A DNA stretch of 6,329 nt. Source: Bacillota bacterium. GTDB taxonomy: Bacteria > Bacillota > Clostridia > Christensenellales > CAG-138. A model generated the notes under the pieces. The model was not told the DNA's origin. It did not search any database and saw only the letters and a program-made list of their open reading frames with translations. The translations under genes were made by a program, and so were the position numbers. This document shows positions 5,219 to 6,329 of this stretch, piece after piece. Where the stretch lies: assembly GCA_023396535.1 (NCBI GenBank), contig JAEWWD010000289.1, positions 1 to 6,329 of the forward strand, written 5' to 3'. The number at the start of each line of letters is the position of its first letter. Position 1 is the first letter of the stretch.

Positions 5219-6250
5219 ATGTTGAAACCAAAGCGACTTCTATGTCTGGCGCTGGTGTTGGTTCTTGCGTTTAGCACTCTGCTGACAACCGGCTGTTCGG
5301 GCGGCGGTTCGAAAAAACTTGTGGTATATGCCGCCCTCAATGAGGATGAGATTGCAAAGTTCGTGGAGAAATTCAAGGCGGATACCGGCATAGAGATCGA
5401 ATACATCCAGGGTGGCGCGGGTGATATCGCGGCGCGCGTACAAGCGGAAAAAGGCGCGCCTAACGCGGATATCATGGTAGGCGGTTCTGTGGATGTGTAT
5501 GGTCCCCTTGCGAAGGACGGCATATTCCTGCAGTACGATTCCCCCAACAACGATACGCTGGACTCCCGTTTCAATGATCCCAACGGATATTGGCAAGGGT
5601 GGTACATGGGTGTGCTGGGTCTCGTCATCAACCGTGATCGTTTTCAGGCGGAGCTTGCCTCACAGGGTCTTGCGTACCCTAAGACATGGGACGATCTGCT
5701 TGATGCGCGCTATAAGGACGTTTTTGTGACTTCCAGCCCCGTAACGGCGGGCGGCGCATACATATTCACCGCATGCCAGATATTCAGATTGGGCGAGGAT
5801 AAGGCCTGGGAGTACCTGAAAGCGCTCGATCAAAACGTGCACCATTATTACAAGGGCGCGGGCGAGTGCATCAGTCCTGTGGCGACGGGAGAGTTCATCG
5901 TGGGTATGAGTTGGGTTCACGATATATACAAGCAGGTTAAGGCGGGGTACCCGATTGACGTCGTCATTCCGGAACAGACGGCCTATGAAATCGGCGGCGT
6001 CGCCATCGTCAAAGGGGGCAAGAACACCGAAAATGCCAAGAAGTTTGTTGATTGGCTGTTGACAGAGGATGTTGAAGCTATGAATACCGCCAACTCCAAC
6101 CGTTACTCCGTGATTTCGGCAGTTCCATCCCCCGAAGGGCTGCCCAAGCTTGATGAGGTTAACCTGGTGGATTACGACAGAACAAAGGCGTCGGAAATGA
6201 AGACGGCTGTTGTGGAGAAATTTGATCAGGAAATCATCTCTAAACGGTAA
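5219..6250 (+). CDS. ABC transporter substrate-binding lipoprotein (SBP2)
   Basis: Lipid-anchored solute-binding protein, 343 residues, complete. ATG 5219 is chosen over the in-frame ATG 5204 because GGAGGG (5206-5211) stands 7 bases before it and overlaps the earlier codon. The start also gives a clean signal peptide, with KPKR, a hydrophobic stretch at 7-22, then LLTTGC with lipidated Cys26 and a GGGS linker. The fold is the FbpA/AfuA-like SBP_bac_6 type, beginning KKLVVYAAL at 32-40. It is paralogous to the truncated protein at 2-805, with shared blocks GLAYPKTWDDLL (150-161), AGYPID (242-247), VKGG (264-267), NAKKFVDW (272-279) and SNR (293-295). His234, Asp235 and Glu257 match the His-Asp...Glu of SBP1 and occupy the ligand region where FbpA has its iron tyrosines. 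A nearby tyrosine pair (210-211) is not at that place. Expression is probably controlled by the upstream LacI-type regulator. It may share the neighbouring permease/ATPase or belong to a second transporter off-window. The ligand is unknown, with a sugar phosphate or similar compound suspected. Confidence 0.94.
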   Translation: MLKPKRLLCLALVLVLAFSTLLTTGCSGGGSKKLVVYAALNEDEIAKFVEKFKADTGIEIEYIQGGAGDIAARVQAEKGAPNADIMVGGSVDVYGPLAKDGIFLQYDSPNNDTLDSRFNDPNGYWQGWYMGVLGLVINRDRFQAELASQGLAYPKTWDDLLDARYKDVFVTSSPVTAGGAYIFTACQIFRLGEDKAWEYLKALDQNVHHYYKGAGECISPVATGEFIVGMSWVHDIYKQVKAGYPIDVVIPEQTAYEIGGVAIVKGGKNTENAKKFVDWLLTEDVEAMNTANSNRYSVISAVPSPEGLPKLDEVNLVDYDRTKASEMKTAVVEKFDQEIISKR

Positions 6251-6291
6251 GGCGGACGAATGGACAGGGCGACCTGAAAAGTTACGGGAAC

Positions 6292-6311
6292 CCGCCCGCG
6301 GATGCGGGCGG
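6292..6311 (+). other. GC-rich hairpin downstream of SBP2
   Basis: CCGCCCGC (6292-6299) pairs perfectly with GCGGGCGG (6304-6311) around a GGAT loop. A competing partner, GGGCGG, lies at 6321-6326. No T-run follows before the window ends. It starts 42 bases after the SBP2 stop, much as the hairpin at 859-884 follows SBP1. It may therefore protect or attenuate the transcript before a downstream gene off-window, though a terminator completed beyond the edge cannot be excluded. Confidence 0.5.
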
Positions 6312-6329
6312 CCGCGTTTCGGGCGGATT

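Overview
The window is a stretch of bacterial chromosome carrying a binding-protein-dependent ABC importer and its probable regulator. All genes lie on the + strand. The sequence suggests a moderately GC-rich Firmicute, perhaps of the Clostridia. Reasons are the strong AAAAGGAGG/GGAGG ribosome binding sites at ideal spacing, a TTG start codon, a lipoprotein-type binding protein, a U-tailed intrinsic terminator, AT-rich promoter regions between GC-rich genes, and frequent ATA isoleucine codons. The taxon is an inference and no finer placement is supported.

Layout: (1) positions 2-805 hold the 3' part of a solute-binding protein gene (SBP1), whose first ~80 codons lie outside the window. (2) Positions 806-917 hold an intergenic hairpin and a strong RBS. 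(3) Positions 918-2663 encode a fused two-domain permease of the FbpB/AfuB type with about 12 membrane segments and two EAA loops. (4) Positions 2660-3802 encode the ATPase, with its start overlapping the permease stop (ATGA) and a terminator following at 3823-3866. (5) Positions 3867-4021 are AT-rich and hold an operator-like site and a promoter. (6) Positions 4022-5026 encode a LacI-family regulator starting with TTG. (7) Positions 5027-5218 hold two more operator-like sites, two candidate promoters and a leader hairpin. (8) Positions 5219-6250 encode a second, complete lipoprotein binding protein (SBP2), clearly paralogous to SBP1. (9) Positions 6251-6329 hold a GC-rich hairpin, and whatever follows is off-window.

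How the genes work together: SBP1, permease and ATPase form a complete importer operon ending in a terminator. The LacI-type regulator lies between this operon and a second binding-protein gene. Three copies of the core GCAAACGTTT lie in the two intergenic regions flanking the regulator gene, one of them inside an 18-bp perfect palindrome. This points to autoregulation and control of SBP2, although two of the sites also fit the CcpA cre consensus.

Automatic annotation would probably call this an iron(III) transporter by family resemblance. Two facts argue against iron: the LacI-type regulator, and the absence from both binding proteins of the tandem-tyrosine iron site of FbpA. In its place both carry a His-Asp pair followed 22-23 residues later by Glu, which resembles the ligand site I recall for the sugar-phosphate binding protein AfuA. 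A sugar, sugar phosphate or similar polar organic ligand is therefore more likely. No mobile element, CRISPR array, tRNA or rRNA was seen.
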